NCBI GenBank assembly: GCA_036426205.1
Contig: WSYH01001932.1
Span: 37,563 to 101,562, forward strand
Reading direction: 5' to 3'
Length of the DNA: 64,000 bases
Source of the DNA: Ascaphus truei
Lineage: Eukaryota; Chordata; Amphibia; Anura; Ascaphidae
Position numbers and translations under genes: made by a program. This document shows, in pieces, positions 51,326-63,119 of this stretch. Every line of letters starts with the position of its first letter. The first letter of the stretch is position 1. The notes under the pieces were generated by a model. That model was not told the DNA's origin. It searched no databases and saw nothing but the letters and a program-made list of their open reading frames with translations.

Positions 51326-52855
51326 GGTCTTCACGGTAGCTGTATATAGGTTATAATATACACCAAATTCTGGGTTGAATTGAACACGCTTAGTATAAAT
51401 AAAGAATATAGATTCCTTAAATAGGTGACACACAAGATAATACAAATAACAGTCAAAAAATAGCACTTACTACTATCGGAGAGGTTGGGTATGAGGCAAT
51501 CAGATACAGGATTGGCAATTCATTCGCAATACAGGTTCATAATAAACTCACAAAAGACACTGGGTATAGGGCTTACAACTCGCTTTTTGGCAGTTTCCCC
51601 CAATACCCAACATTGGGCGCCTCTACTAAGGTCTCCAGAACCTGTTTCTGGTAATGAACCCTTTTTGTCTGTAAGTGTGAATTATGGCACTTACAGACCA
51701 CTCAGGCTACTGCGTTTCTCCGCCCTATTGTAACCAATCAGAGTGGTGAGCTCTTGATCAGGAGGACTGTTTGTAACAAAGGGTCAACCCTCCGAACATT
51801 AACATAAAGCAGCCAGTAACTTTCCGTGCTTTTAACCAGCCTTGCAAACATTATACTTCTTTAATATCTACAACATATTAAAATAATCCATTCTATGGGT
51901 CTGAGCAGGCTGAAATTGTGCCAAGGTCCTTTGGCCATAGTGGCCAAAATATCAGCCTTCCATGACTCCCGAAACCGAGATACAAAAAAACAAGTTTAAA
52001 ATCCCCTATTAACTTTAATGCAGGATTCTCCGCTATAAGCTAAAATAAATCCTAGCATTTCACTCTTCCATTGAAATCATTGGGCTCCGCCCGCTATAGG
52101 CTTTCAATGGAGCAACTCGTCATTGAAGTCAATGGAAAACCTTATTTTTTCACATTTCCCATCTCCGGCTGGCTGATCGGAGACTCTGGAAATTGCCATG
52201 CATCCATGCCGGAGCAGTGACTACATGCTTACCAAAGTCCCACCCTCTGTGTCACGGTAGCTTGTGAACAGGGTATAATATACACCAAAATATCTGGACG
52301 TTGAATTAAACCAACTTAGATGTTGGTAATAATATAGTTTATTCTCTAAAGACGAAGAGAACACACAAGATGATACAAATAACAGACAAGAAATGCAACA
52401 CTTACTTAAGGTTGGCTATTGGACATGAAGCAATCAGGTACAGGATTGGCAATTCATTCACATATATCAGGTTCGAATGAAGACATCCCGAAAAGACACT
52501 AGGCGACAGAGTTACACTGCTTTATATGGAGTTATCACTCCTATAACCTGGCGCATTGGGTGCAAGTCATTGGAGGAACATTATCTGCACCCACTCCCTC
52601 TTTGCCACCTCACTACTTGAAGGGCACGTAATATCTGCCCACTTGGGTGGACATATATTCAATCCGGGGCTTATTTCCCTACCCCAGCCCCCCCCACAAG
52701 ACTGGCATCTGAAGTCTGGCTTGGGACAGGAAAACCTTGGTCCCAAGGTGTGAAACACAACACTTATCATAAAGTACCCACGTCCTCGCTTTCCTTTGTG
52801 CTAGCATACACAAGCAGGGTGGGGGAGGCCTTTGATCAGGGGTTATAATGACCAC
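51326..52855. repeat. two diverged direct copies of an LTR-like repeat
   Basis: Copy 1 from about 51330 (TTCACGGTAGCTGTATATAGG) and copy 2 from 52250 (TGTCACGGTAGCTTGTGAAC) share TATAATATACACCAAA, TTGAATT-AA.AC-CTTAG, ACACACAAGAT-ATACAAATAACAG, CAATCAG.TACAGGATTGGC and AATTCATTC. Both lack coding capacity. They look like successive LTR insertions or a duplicated LTR. A related start lies at 31451. The region between (51800-52250) is unassigned, with an inverted CATTGA/TCAATG element near 52065-52130. Confidence 0.5.
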
Positions 52856-54045
52856 TATGTCTCCCCCCTGAGCGCTACAGTCATTAAGGGGTTAACCCAC
52901 CCTCACCCACCCTTGGGATGCCTACTTACCCTCCCACCTAACACCCCACACCACGTGAGGCCTAACCCCACTCAACCAGTACCCACAGGGACGGCCCTAC
53001 CCCACACACATATTGGGGAAGCACCCCCCCCCCCTCACCCCCCATTACCCACAAATAAAAACAACACAATGACGACCACAATAAACATCATTCTATTTAT
53101 TAAATACATTTACCCACCCCCCTGTGCCCCCCCATAAATACAAAGATTTATCCTTTATCAACAGGGTTCATCACGCAGCGCCCACGTGAGTCCCCCGGTG
53201 GCTGGCGGGAGCCCTGGACGCCCTACAGGGAACCAGCAGCCTTTTAAACGTTCTGGAGGCTCTGGTGGGTCCTGCCAGCCCCAATGGCCCCCAGGTCGGT
53301 CTCCTTGGTCTCGTGGGCCACAATTGGGTTCCCCACGGTACTAGCACCAAGGACTTTGGGAGCCCGTGGTTCAACACACAGGTGTTCGTCCCTGTGGGCC
53401 TGCGGGTGGTTCCCAGGGGATCTCGTGGGGAAACTCACGGTGTGTGCTCACTAAACCTGGGTCCGTGGATGCCACCCACTAATGGGGACCACCACGCATC
53501 ACATCCCCCAGCCTACGGGTCGGTCGGTGCCCCCACAGAAGTGGACTACACAGCTTCATCCCCGCAGGACTACGGGTCGGCGGGCCCAAAAGTGGGACCC
53601 ACACACACTTCATCCCCGCATGTGTCACCCGTGGGAACTCACAGCCTGGTACCCGTGAGATACCCGAGGACACCACAGGTGGTCTCCAGAGGTCTCACGC
53701 AGACCACGGAACAAAACCCTGAATGTAAAAAAAATAACCTGGCCTATACATTCATACATACACCCCCCCCCCCCAACACTACAGTACAATAATGTACACA
53801 AAATAACTATTATCCAGATAGGATATAGATTAATTGCCCTTTAAACCTTAACTAGCATATCAAAACATTAAGTACTATTGACCACATCAATACTAATTGT
53901 CCGTCTCCCGCAACATCCTTGTCTTGTCCACAAACTACATTGCCAAACAAAGCCAATACAATTGCAATTACATTCAGATATCAATTAACCCTTAAACACC
54001 TTATCGATAATAACCGCAAAGGTATTAAGGGGTTAAGCCACACTG
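52856..54045. mobile_element. Harbinger-family foldback arm, isolated
   Basis: Shares CAGTCATTAAGGGGTTAACCCACCCTCACCCACC, the ACTATTATCC-AT motif and the C-rich block with 32505-33060 (here split: CAGTCATTAAGGGG, TTAACCCACC, CTCACCCACC). GGTATTAAGGGGTTAAGC near 54020 is the matching inverted edge. Long Pro-rich frames (e.g. 53265-53792) are compositional. Terminal repeats were not found. Confidence 0.55.
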
Positions 54046-54659
54046 GCCCGATACCCACCTTCACCCTGAATTTGTTACAGTGGCTTCATCATGCACTATC
54101 TATACATATATAACATATGTAATGAAAGAGAAAAAAAGTAACCCGTCCTGGAGCACTCAGGTATGCAATTGATATATTTGTTTATTTATTTGACACGTGC
54201 AAAAAGGGATGAATAACATACCATACGCAATTAAAAAAAAAACACTTAAAAAAGAGGCATGGACCCCCTGCACGGGTGCAACCCTTAAACCAAAGTGAAA
54301 CAGCACTAGGAACGCACACAAGTTTGTCAACCCTAACATGAAAAGGATAGTGACTCAAAAAACACTAGGGTAATAAAGTGAATCACACAGGTTCAATGGG
54401 TTCAAAGGCACTATACAAGGCTAAGAATAGTACACACTACCACACAAAAAGTAGACTGGTACAAAATATAAATACAGTCTCAAGCATCACACATCTGCAT
54501 AAGCATACAGTAATATACCAATTACCACAGCGCAAATAAATCATTTGTAGGTAGATGGTAGTTGGAATGAATCCCTATAATGTGTAGAACAATAAAGTTT
54601 GTGAATAGCATGTATAGGAAAATGCCTAATGTACGCCTATTAAATAATCTTGTATTAGG
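54046..54659. other. unassigned non-coding DNA
   Basis: AT-rich with CCTGGAGCACTCAGG and a poly(A) stretch. It precedes the minisatellite. No gene seen. Confidence 0.3.
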
Positions 54660-55640
54660 GTTGAAAGTGAGGGTTGGGTTAGGGTTAGGGTTGAAAGTGA
54701 GGCTTGAAAGTTGGTGGGGTTTAAAAGGGTAGGGGCCTAACAGAAAAGTGGGAGGGGCTTAATAGTAAAGTGGGAGTGGCATAAAAATGGGTGTGGCTTA
54801 ATAGAAAAGTGGGAGGGGCTTGATAGAAAAGTGGGAGGGGCTTGATAGAAAAGCGGGAGTGGCTTAAAAACGGTGGGAGTGGCGTAAAAACGGTGGGAGG
54901 GGCTTAAAAATGGGTGTGGCTTAATAGAAAAGTGGGAGGGGCTTAATAGAAAAGTGGGAGTGGCTTAAAAACGGTGAGAGGTGCTTAAAAACGGTGGGAG
55001 GGGCTTAAAAATGGGTGTGGCTTAATAGAAAAGTGGGAGGGCTTAATAGAAAAGTGGGAGTGGCTTAAAAACGGTGGGAGGGGCTTAAACCGGTGGGAGG
55101 GGGGCTAAAAATGGGTGTGGCTTAATAGAAAAGTGGGAGGGGCTTAATAGAAAAGTGGGAGTGGCGTAAAAACGGTGGGAGGGGCTTAAAAACGGTGGGA
55201 GGGGCTTAAAAACGGTGGGAGGGGCTTAAAAATGGGAGTGGCTTAATAGAAAAGTGGGATGGGGCTTAATAGAAAAGTGGGAGGGGCTTAAAAGTGGGTG
55301 GAGTTAGGGTTAGGGTTAAAAGTGAGGGTTGGATTAGGGTTAGGGTTAGGGTTGAAAGTGAGGGTTGGGTTAGGGTTAGGGTTTAAAGTGAGGGTTGAAA
55401 GTGGGTGGGGTTTAAAAGGGGAGGGGCTTAAAAACGGTGGGAGGGGCTTAAAACCGGGTGTGGCTTAATAGAAAAGTGGGAGTGGCTTTAAAACGGTGGG
55501 AGGGGCTTAAAAATGGGAGTGGCTTAATAGAAAAGTGGGAGGGGCTTAATAGAATAGTGGGAGTGGCTTAGAAACGGTGGGAGTGGCTTAAAACGGGCGT
55601 GGCTTAATAGAAAAGTGGGAGGGGCTTAATAGAAAAAAAT
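54660..55640 (+). repeat. 20-22-bp minisatellite mixed with TTAGGG repeats
   Basis: Alternating units GTGGGAGGGGCTTAATAGAA (22 bp with AA) and CGGTGGGAGGGGCTTAAAAA (20 bp), interspersed with ATGGGTGTGGCTTAATAG. Blocks of TTAGGGTTAGGG with GAAAGTGAGGGTTGG flank it and lie inside. The same composite array recurs at 63120-64000 with the same block order. Confidence 0.95.
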
Positions 55641-56140
55641 GGAGCAGACTGCTGCTAATGAGTGTCAGAGTAGTAGCACCGGAGCAGTGAATACTCCTCG
55701 TGGCGATCACAGTCCTATGACCAGATGATGGGCACCGTTGGAAAACAGAAGAGGGGGATAGATGTAAAGGGGTGCCGATGTGAGCCACAATGCTCAATGA
55801 GCTCACCCAACCTCCGCTGGTTTCTACTCTGGCTGGATGAATCCCCCAAATCCACTCCTCTAATCTGGGTGCTGGCAACGGTCTGTGCACGGGTTTCCGG
55901 GTGTGATGTCACTTCCGGACGTGATGTAATGACCCTTCCCGGCCTACACAGGAGAACTGTGTACTCCTCCTCCACAATAGCGCACATACAGTGCGTGATG
56001 GATAGAACCTCATGTGGCAGATGGGAATGCAGACCCTTGGCTCCTCCTCCTATGCGTTTCACCAAGCTAGTTGGCTTCGTCAGGGATACTAGAGAGGTGG
56101 TTCAGTTAGTTGATATACCACTTGCAATTGATTAAATAAT
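55641..56140 (-). other. probable Penelope-associated non-coding region
   Basis: The minus strand at 56089-56041 carries CTGACGA (56083-56077), a CCAA/TTGG stem and GAAAC (56060-56056), hammerhead-like but with C for U in the core. It is downstream of, and on the same strand as, the Penelope fragment at 56594-57450, which is where such motifs occur. The remainder (55641-56040) has no convincing gene; the opposite-strand frames are weak. Confidence 0.4.
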
Positions 56141-56477
56141 TGGTTAATTAAAAAACTAATCTTGTAAGTTAAAAACAATTCATAAAGGGGATATCTATAC
56201 AATAAAACTGAACTGCTGCTCATAGTATATATATGTGGATTGGTTCATGTCACAAACCAAAAATGTTAATGTCATTGAATTGCCATTAAAATAATAAAAT
56301 ACTATAAAAATGGAATTAAAAAGAGTGATGACACTTTGCACAAACATAAAAATCATTACAAAAAGAGGATAAATATTCACAAATAAACATAATTGAATCA
56401 TTATATACAGTACTCTAAAAATACTTCTTGGATTTAATAATATCAAAAAATGTTAATTATTACAAATAAATGTATAG
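56141..56477. other. AT-rich spacer, nothing recognised
   Basis: AT-rich, probably part of the Penelope 3' region. Confidence 0.3.
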
Positions 56478-56560
56478 AAAGGCAAGGGGAGGGGGAGGGG
56501 AGGGGTAGAAGGGAAGGGGTGGGGAAGGAGGGAAAGGGGGAAGGGAAAGGAAACATATTG
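56478..56560 (+). repeat. G/A-rich low-complexity tract
   Basis: GGGGAGGGGGAGGGGAGGGG followed by GGGAAGGGG-type runs. It has four or more G-runs in close succession, so G-quadruplex formation is plausible. Confidence 0.85.
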
Positions 56561-56593
56561 TATGAAAGGTGTATTGAAATGATCCACACGTCT

Positions 56594-57450
56594 TTACTGA
56601 AATGCTAAAAGATCAAGATCTTCATTGAGGCCCACTGGACTCAGTGTTTGTAATTTAAAGATCCAGTAGGTCTCCTGTTTCCTGAGCCTTAAAAGTCTAT
56701 CGCCTCTCATACTAGTTTTGGTAATATGTTCTATGCCTTTGACAGAAAGTCCTTCAACACTCTTATTGTGTGTAGTTAAGAAATGTCTAGAGACCCCATG
56801 ACCGAAAAAAACTTTTAAAATGTTTCTTCTATGTTCAATGAAGCGTTCTTTTAAACTCCTTTTTGTTTGCCCTATATAATTTAAGCCGCAAGGGCAGGTG
56901 AGCAGATACATTACAATTCAGTGTTACAATTCATAAACTGTTTAATTTTGAATACTTCTCCTGTGACTTTAGACATAAACGCATTACTCTTATTGACAAT
57001 ATGTTTACATGTCAAACAGTTCAGCCGTCCGCATTTGTAACAACCTGCTGGGCGAGAAGGTAACCTCATATTGTTTGGATTTAATTCTTTTGTTAGGTTA
57101 TTGTTACCTTTTCTCAATAAAGTTGGTGCTAACACATTCTTAAGATTCTTTGCACGTTTAAAAATATTTTTTGGTCTCTCTTTAAAAGTATTACCAATAA
57201 TGAGATCATTTAAAATGATTCCCCAATGTTTCTCTAAAACCTTCTTAATTTCATTCGAGGCCCCATTAAATTTTGTAATGAAAAGACAATTGTCTTTGTC
57301 CAAATCTTTCTGACCCTTCAAAGTTTTATCTTCTATGAGAGATTGTCTATCTTGACCTCTAACCTTTGTCATTGCTACATCTAATTTTTCCTTCTTGTAG
57401 CCTTTTGCCAAAAATGCTACCCTTCTACCCACCCTGGCAGGCAACTGCAA
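56594..57450 (-). pseudogene. Penelope-like element: linker with Cys/His motif and GIY-YIG domain
   Basis: Minus strand. Frame 57450-56911 has VAFLAKGYKKEKLD, KHWGIILNDLIIGNTFKERP (a family motif after the RT) and the zinc-binding linker CYKCGRLNCLTCKHI. A 1-nt frameshift near 56908 (at FMNCNTEL) leads to the second frame 56911-56594 with MYLLTCPCGLNYIGQTKRSL, KERFIEHRRN, VSRHFLTTHN, VKGIEHI and ETYWIFKLQTLSPVGLNEDL, i.e. the GIY-YIG endonuclease and C-terminal end. The RT core is missing. The element is cut at 57450 by, or against, the foldback element. Confidence 0.9.
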
Positions 57451-57454
57451 CCAC

Positions 57455-60400
57455 CCCCCACCTATTCATTGGTACAGTGCGTACATCATGCTAATATAAT
57501 ATGCACCTGATTTACCACTATAGCAATAAATGGCGAAGGAATAAAAAACAGGCCCAAATAAAAATACATTACATTGAAAAGTCAACACATTACTAATACC
57601 AATAAAACAATTGAATGGTACAGTGGGTATATCATGCCCATATACTGTAATATGTGCATGATTTAACACTATGCCAGTCAATTGTCAACCTAGAAAAATA
57701 ACAAGTACCAGCAAAATCCAATGCAATCAAAACAATCACAAAATAAAAACAAATGAAGAAGAAAACTGAACAAAATTACCACCAATCACATCCAAAATAA
57801 AATAAAGCTCCAAATTAACACTGTCATTCAAAATCAAAACACCAAAAATGAAACACTACTAAAAAGCAAACACCAAACAAAACCCAGCAATAAACATTTT
57901 AAAACACCACTGAAAAAGCCTTCTTACTAAATACAAATAAAAAATAAATAGGTCAAAAATTTACAAACAAAGAACCCAAAACATTTAAAATACATAAGTG
58001 AAATCATTTGCACAAATTACCATTCATTGTCAGTGTAGAGTGTTTATGTATGTATAGCCCTAAATGCTCATACATATATACATTTGCAATCAATGGGCAA
58101 TCCCCCAAAATTACATCAGAATAAAAATAAATACATTCATTTTTCCCCCTTACCTTTAGATGCCTTCACCCTCCAATCCCATGGGTCTACGCAAGTTTTC
58201 GAACCAGTCCACGATCCCAAACAGCAATAGGCCACAGGTAAAAAAAATCCAAAATCCTTTTCTTCATCTGTTAATGTAATGCTTGCGCTTCCCACGAGCA
58301 AGACAGGACCCTGATACTGAGGTGGGGAAGTATTGAACCATGCACCCACAGCAGCAGAAGCGTGCCTGGCGGGCGGATTGTCAATGCAGCCGGGTCTGGG
58401 TTGGAGAGAGTGGGTTAGTCCAGATACTTGCGAAGGTCTTGGGTTGGAGAGATTAGAATGGTCAAAGTCCGTGTACCGTGGTCAGGGTCTGAAAAATCAG
58501 CAGAGTTGAGGATAAGCCGGGGTCAGTATCCACAGGAGTTTCCAAGTACAAGCCGGGTTGGTACATGAAGGGTTAACTGTAGAGAGAAGCACAAGACAGG
58601 GAGCAAGGCACAACAGACGTGGATGCACAAGGCTACAACTAGTTATGCTCAGCAACATAAGACAGAAACTGCTGGATATTTAAAGCAAACAGGAACCAGT
58701 CACAAGAGGGGCGGAACGGAGGCACGGCCTCCGCGGAGGCAAGGATTGGATGCAGGAGACAAGTGGGCTGTAAGTACTTGCCACACAGCTGGGGGGCGGG
58801 GCACAACGTCACTGTAAGCAGAGCAGGGGTGTGCGCATGTGCTTGTGCCAGAGTAGAGGACTGGGAGACAACAGGTAAGGAGGGAAAACGTCTCAGAGGA
58901 CGTGTTCCCTGATTCCTTACAGTTAACTGTAATCATTTTTAGGGCCTTTTGGGGTCTTTTTCTCCTGTATCTTCTTCATCTGTATCTTCTTAATCTTCAT
59001 CCATCTTCAGCAGGCACGCCCTTGTAATCCTATTGGAGGAGGAGGTCCACCCTCCTTGGCTTCTTGCTGTCAAATTAGGCTACTTAGGTTTTTATAGGCC
59101 TGTGACACCACATTTGAGTGCAAATGGTTCACACGCCTCTGATTGGCTGTGAAAACCATGTGTCTTTTTTTTGGTGACATCATGTAAAGGAAGTGAAGCC
59201 AGCCAATCAGAATGGCTGTGCTTCCTTTTCCTTTAATATGGTGTCACCAAAAGCAACATGTCTGCCGTCACATGGTACTTCAGCCAATCCAATTGCGAGA
59301 TGTATATCCCCAATCTGATTGTTTGTAGTAGACCATGTGACTCCCTTTGGATGACGTCACATCCGTTCCCTAAAATGACTCTGTCACATGGTCTACTACA
59401 ACCTATCCGATTGGGGAAATACATCTCCCAATCAGATTGGATAATGTACCATGTGACGGCAGACATGTTGCTTTTGTTGACGTCATGTTTAAGGGAAAGG
59501 ATGCACAGGAATTCGGATTTGCTGGCTTCACTCCCTTTACATGACGTCACCAAAAAAATAAAAAAATAAAAGACACATGATTTTCACAGCCAATCAGAGG
59601 AGGGTAAACCATTTGCACTTAAATGTGACGTCACAGCCCTAAAAAAGTTTGTGCATCGTCATTTGACGGCAAGAAGCCGAGGATGGAGGACCTCCTCCTC
59701 CAATAGGATTACAAGGGCATGCCTGCTGAAGATGGATGAAGATGAAGAAGATACAGATGAAGAAGATACAGAAGAAGAAGCTATAAGACCCCAAAAGACC
59801 CCCAAATGGATTACAGTTACCAGATGAAGAAAAGGACTTTGGATTTTTTTTACCTGTGCCCCGTTGCTGTTTGGGACCGTGGATTGGTTCTAGAGCTTCC
59901 AGAGACCCCAGGAATCAGAGGGTGAAGACATCTTAAAGGTAAGGAAAAAAATGAATGTATGTTATTTTCATTTTACAGGTTTTTTCTTTTTATTCTGATA
60001 TAGTTTTTTTGGATTGCCCATTGATTGCAAATGTATATATGTATTTAGTGCTATACATACATAGACAATCAATGGTTATTTGTGCAAATGCTTGCTTTTA
60101 TGTATTTTAAATGTATTTTGGTACTGTAATATTTATTTTTAATGATATTTATTTTGTGTTTGGATTTTGAGTGCTTGCATTTTTGGTGGTGTTTTAAATG
60201 GATTATTTCAGGGGGCTTTTTGGTGTTTGCTTTTTAATAGTTTATTATTTTGGCTAATTTTAATTTGAATTATGGTGTTTATTTGGAACTTTATTTTATT
60301 TCTTGATGGTTTTGCTTTGGTGTTTTAATAGTTAATTGTGGTCTTTCTTTGGTATTTGAGTAATAGATTGCTGCTAATTTTGTTGTGTTTATTTCTTTAT

Positions 60401-61487
60401 TCTTGTCTATTTGGTGCTTGTTTTGATTACATTGGCTATTGTTTGTGTTGGTTATTTTTTTGATTGACCATTGCCTGGAATAGTGTTAAATCATGCCCAT
60501 GTTATATGGGCATGATGTACCCACTGTGCCAATCAATTGTTTTATTGGCATTTGTTATGTGTTCCGTTGGCTATGTAAAGTGCTTTATTTTGGGCCTGTT
60601 TTTTGCTTAATTCACCATTTATTGCTATAGTGGTAAATCATACCCATATTATATGGGCATGATGTACCCACTGTACCAATGAATGGGTGGAGGGTGGTGA
60701 TTGTTGCTTGGGGAGGGTGGTTAGGCCTCTTGGGTCTGTTGTGGGGTAGGGTGGATTAACCCCTTAATTACTATAGTGGTTACTAACCGCTAAAGTGATT
60801 AAGGGGTTAGGGGACATTAGATTGTATTTTCTATGATGCTGCATTGTTTGTGGCAATAGAGGACATGGACGGTGATGATGATGAGGACGGCCTGTATATG
60901 AGTGCAAGTTTTATTTTGTTTATTTCTGTTACTTAATGTTGTATTTTAAATGGGCAAATGCACTATTATCCCTATCTGGATAATAGTAATTTTGCCCATT
61001 ATTGTACTGTATGTGTTAAAGGGTGGTGGGGGAAGGGGGGTGTATTTATTTAAAAGTATTGGCTATTATGTTTTTTTCGGCACACGGTTGGTACCGCAGG
61101 CCAGCAGACACCCCCAGACACCCGAGGGGACCACCCGAGAGCCCATGGACAACTGTGGGGACCATCTGAGGACCCCCAAACACCCGTGGGAACCACCTGG
61201 GGACACCCGCTGGCCTCTTGTATTAATCCTGTGGTGAAAAACACGCAAATAATTATTTTATTCATGGCTCCATTGCGCCAGCCTTTAGCTGGTGCAAAAT
61301 TCTGGCGTGCTTTTCAAGTACGCTTCACTTATCACTACTTAGTGAATCGCACTGACTGGCAAAAAATGGCACGTTTGCCGTTTTTTGTCTGGTTGGACGA
61401 TATAAAACATTTTTTTGGGGGGGTGAAAAAATGCCTTTTAAGGCATATAAAGCACTGTTATCACTCGAAATTTCATGAATAAGCCCC
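57455..61487. mobile_element. giant Harbinger-like foldback element, partly preserved
   Basis: Inverted arms meet near 59352: the block at 59243-59345 (GTCACATGGT.CTTC, CAATC.GATTG) is mirrored at 59385-59465. 58950-59080 (CTTCATCTGTATCTTCTT, CCTATTGGAGGAGGAGGTCC) is mirrored at 59640-59790. 57470-57545 is mirrored at 60595-60690. The right side continues single-armed to a terminus ending GAATAAGCCCC/TTA (TTA at 61488-61490), matching the TAA-flanked GGGGCT termini of 31764-34578. The left end is lost next to the Penelope fragment. A solo LTR sits in the left arm. No transposase found. Confidence 0.7.
58275..58921 (-). repeat. solo LTR of the 34861-35641 gypsy family
   Basis: Perfect 5-bp duplication GTTAA (58270-58274 and 58922-58926). 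Minus-strand ends TGTAAGGAATCAGGGAACAC and GCGCAAGCATTACA parallel the gypsy LTR (TGTTAGGAATCGGGGAACAC, ...GCGTTACA). Internally GAGGTGGG(A)AAGTAT, CACTCACAGCAGC/ACCCACAGCAGC and GAGGACGTGTTCCC are shared. 647 bp, shorter than the 781-bp relative. Confidence 0.95.
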
Positions 61488-61490
61488 TTA

Positions 61491-62317
61491 GTGTTTTGTT
61501 TGCAAGTAATTATTTGTTTCAAGCGAATTAATTAACAACATTAATAAACAGATAACAGTAGAATGACAGGGATCAGAAGAAAATAGAATTGTCCTCATTC
61601 TTACATAATTTTCCTTTATATGGAATTGAATACAAAATAATTAATTACATTTAAAATGTCCACTATGAGGCCCTTTAATCATAATCTTCCAGCTGCAAAA
61701 CTGGAGCAATGCCAATACTGGCACACTGCAGCACCAGAAATCAAAGAGAAAATGTAGCTTTCCTTGATATTTATTTCCTTTGAAAAATTTGATGTTATGT
61801 TGTGTCCCAATTTTGCTGTGCAGTAAGGCTTTGATAAATAGCCCTTTCTGACTAAAATGATCAGTATGTTTTTCAAACCGCGGCTGAATCAATACAAATT
61901 TTGAAGTAAGTGTTAAAATGACCTTCCCAGGGGGTCTTTCAGTTATGTTTCAACATCTGAATCATAAAGAGAAGTATACTTTATCAATAGCATGTCTAGT
62001 TCTTTTTTTTGTTGTGTATTGAATTATGAAAAATGTATTTTTGCTACTATCTTTTGTTCTGGCTGTTGAGATATTCAGCTTGTTTTGTTCAATGACAGCG
62101 TGATTTATAATGGAAATGACTAGATAATTATATTATATGTCAAAGGTATCTTCATATCCTAGTATGCCAAAATAGCATTTGCTTTGGTTATTGCTAGAAG
62201 GATGGACAAAATTGTGCTTGATCGCCTTATGCCATTAAATTGACAATGCAATCAAGTGAAGTCTTAGCAACAGCACACACATTTTCAGGTCTCCAAGCAG
62301 ATACAGATAAAGACATA
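61491..62317. other. AT-rich DNA between two Harbinger-like elements
   Basis: No reading frame or repeat recognised. Possibly unique sequence. Confidence 0.35.
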
Positions 62318-63119
62318 GGAGGCTATGCACTAAGCAGTGAGCTTTTGCGCCGGCGGGAAGAAAGTTTTCACGGCCGCTAAAAATTGAAGCCAGAGGCGTG
62401 GTTCACTAAGGATTTCAGCGCATTCTATATCGGCCGAGCTCAAATCTGCCCTATCGTGCGTGCTTTCCCCCATGCTATCACACTTAAAGTTCAAGTGCGA
62501 TAGCTGATAGAAAAAAAACCTGCCTGGAACATTTGCATGGAGATTCTGCATCTCCATGCATGGCAGTTACAGGTGATCGTACCATAAAAATATTCGTTTT
62601 AATAATAGTGTAGATGCCTAGGGTGTCTCCTGAGCTGAATCGCATTGGTTTTAGCCTTGGAGCCCCCCACCTTCATGAATACAGGCCCCGTTATGGGGTA
62701 CCGAAATCCCCTGTACTTTAAAAGCTTCCGTGTCACGTGACCGGGGGACTTCAATTCTGCAAGGGATACCGGCCCCTCATAACGGGGCCTGTATCTCAGG
62801 AAGTAGGTGGTCCCCGAGGCTGAAACCAATGCGGTTCAGCTAAGGAGACCCCCTGCTCATCTACACTAGTGTCCAAGAAACAATAAACAATAATTCATTC
62901 ATTACCATAGCGGATAGCCGCTATGGTAATGAAGCTGCATTAATGTAAATTTTATTAATATTGTGCGGGAGCAGGGGGTCTCCTGAGCTGAACCGCTTTG
63001 ATTTCTGGCTCAGGGACCACCTGCTTCCCAAGTTACAGGCCTCGGTATTGGGCATCAGATTCCAGTGTTGCCGCCATCTTTATAGAGTCCAAGACCCGGC
63101 GTGGATGCAATAAAATTGC
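62318..63119. mobile_element. truncated copy of the 31764-34578 element, opposite orientation
   Basis: Begins GGAGGCTATGCACTAAGCAG and continues GAGCTTTTGCGCCGGC, matching the inverted right end of 31764-34578. The palindrome at 62605-62870 corresponds to 33690-33905, and 62960-63105 (GGGTCTCCTGAGCTGAACCG, GCCGCCATCTTTATAGAGTC) to 33350-33460. It lacks the CpG-rich MITE (empty site CATCTACACTA at 62865). It ends abruptly at the minisatellite. Confidence 0.8.

Noticed and set aside
53265..53792. 175-codon Pro/Gly/Thr-rich ORF
   Set aside because: C-rich Harbinger-type repeat. The related sequence at 32760-33060 has a different frame structure and no shared protein.
55715..56135. Opposed 116- and 136-codon ORFs
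   Set aside because: No motif. Both lie in the probable Penelope non-coding region.
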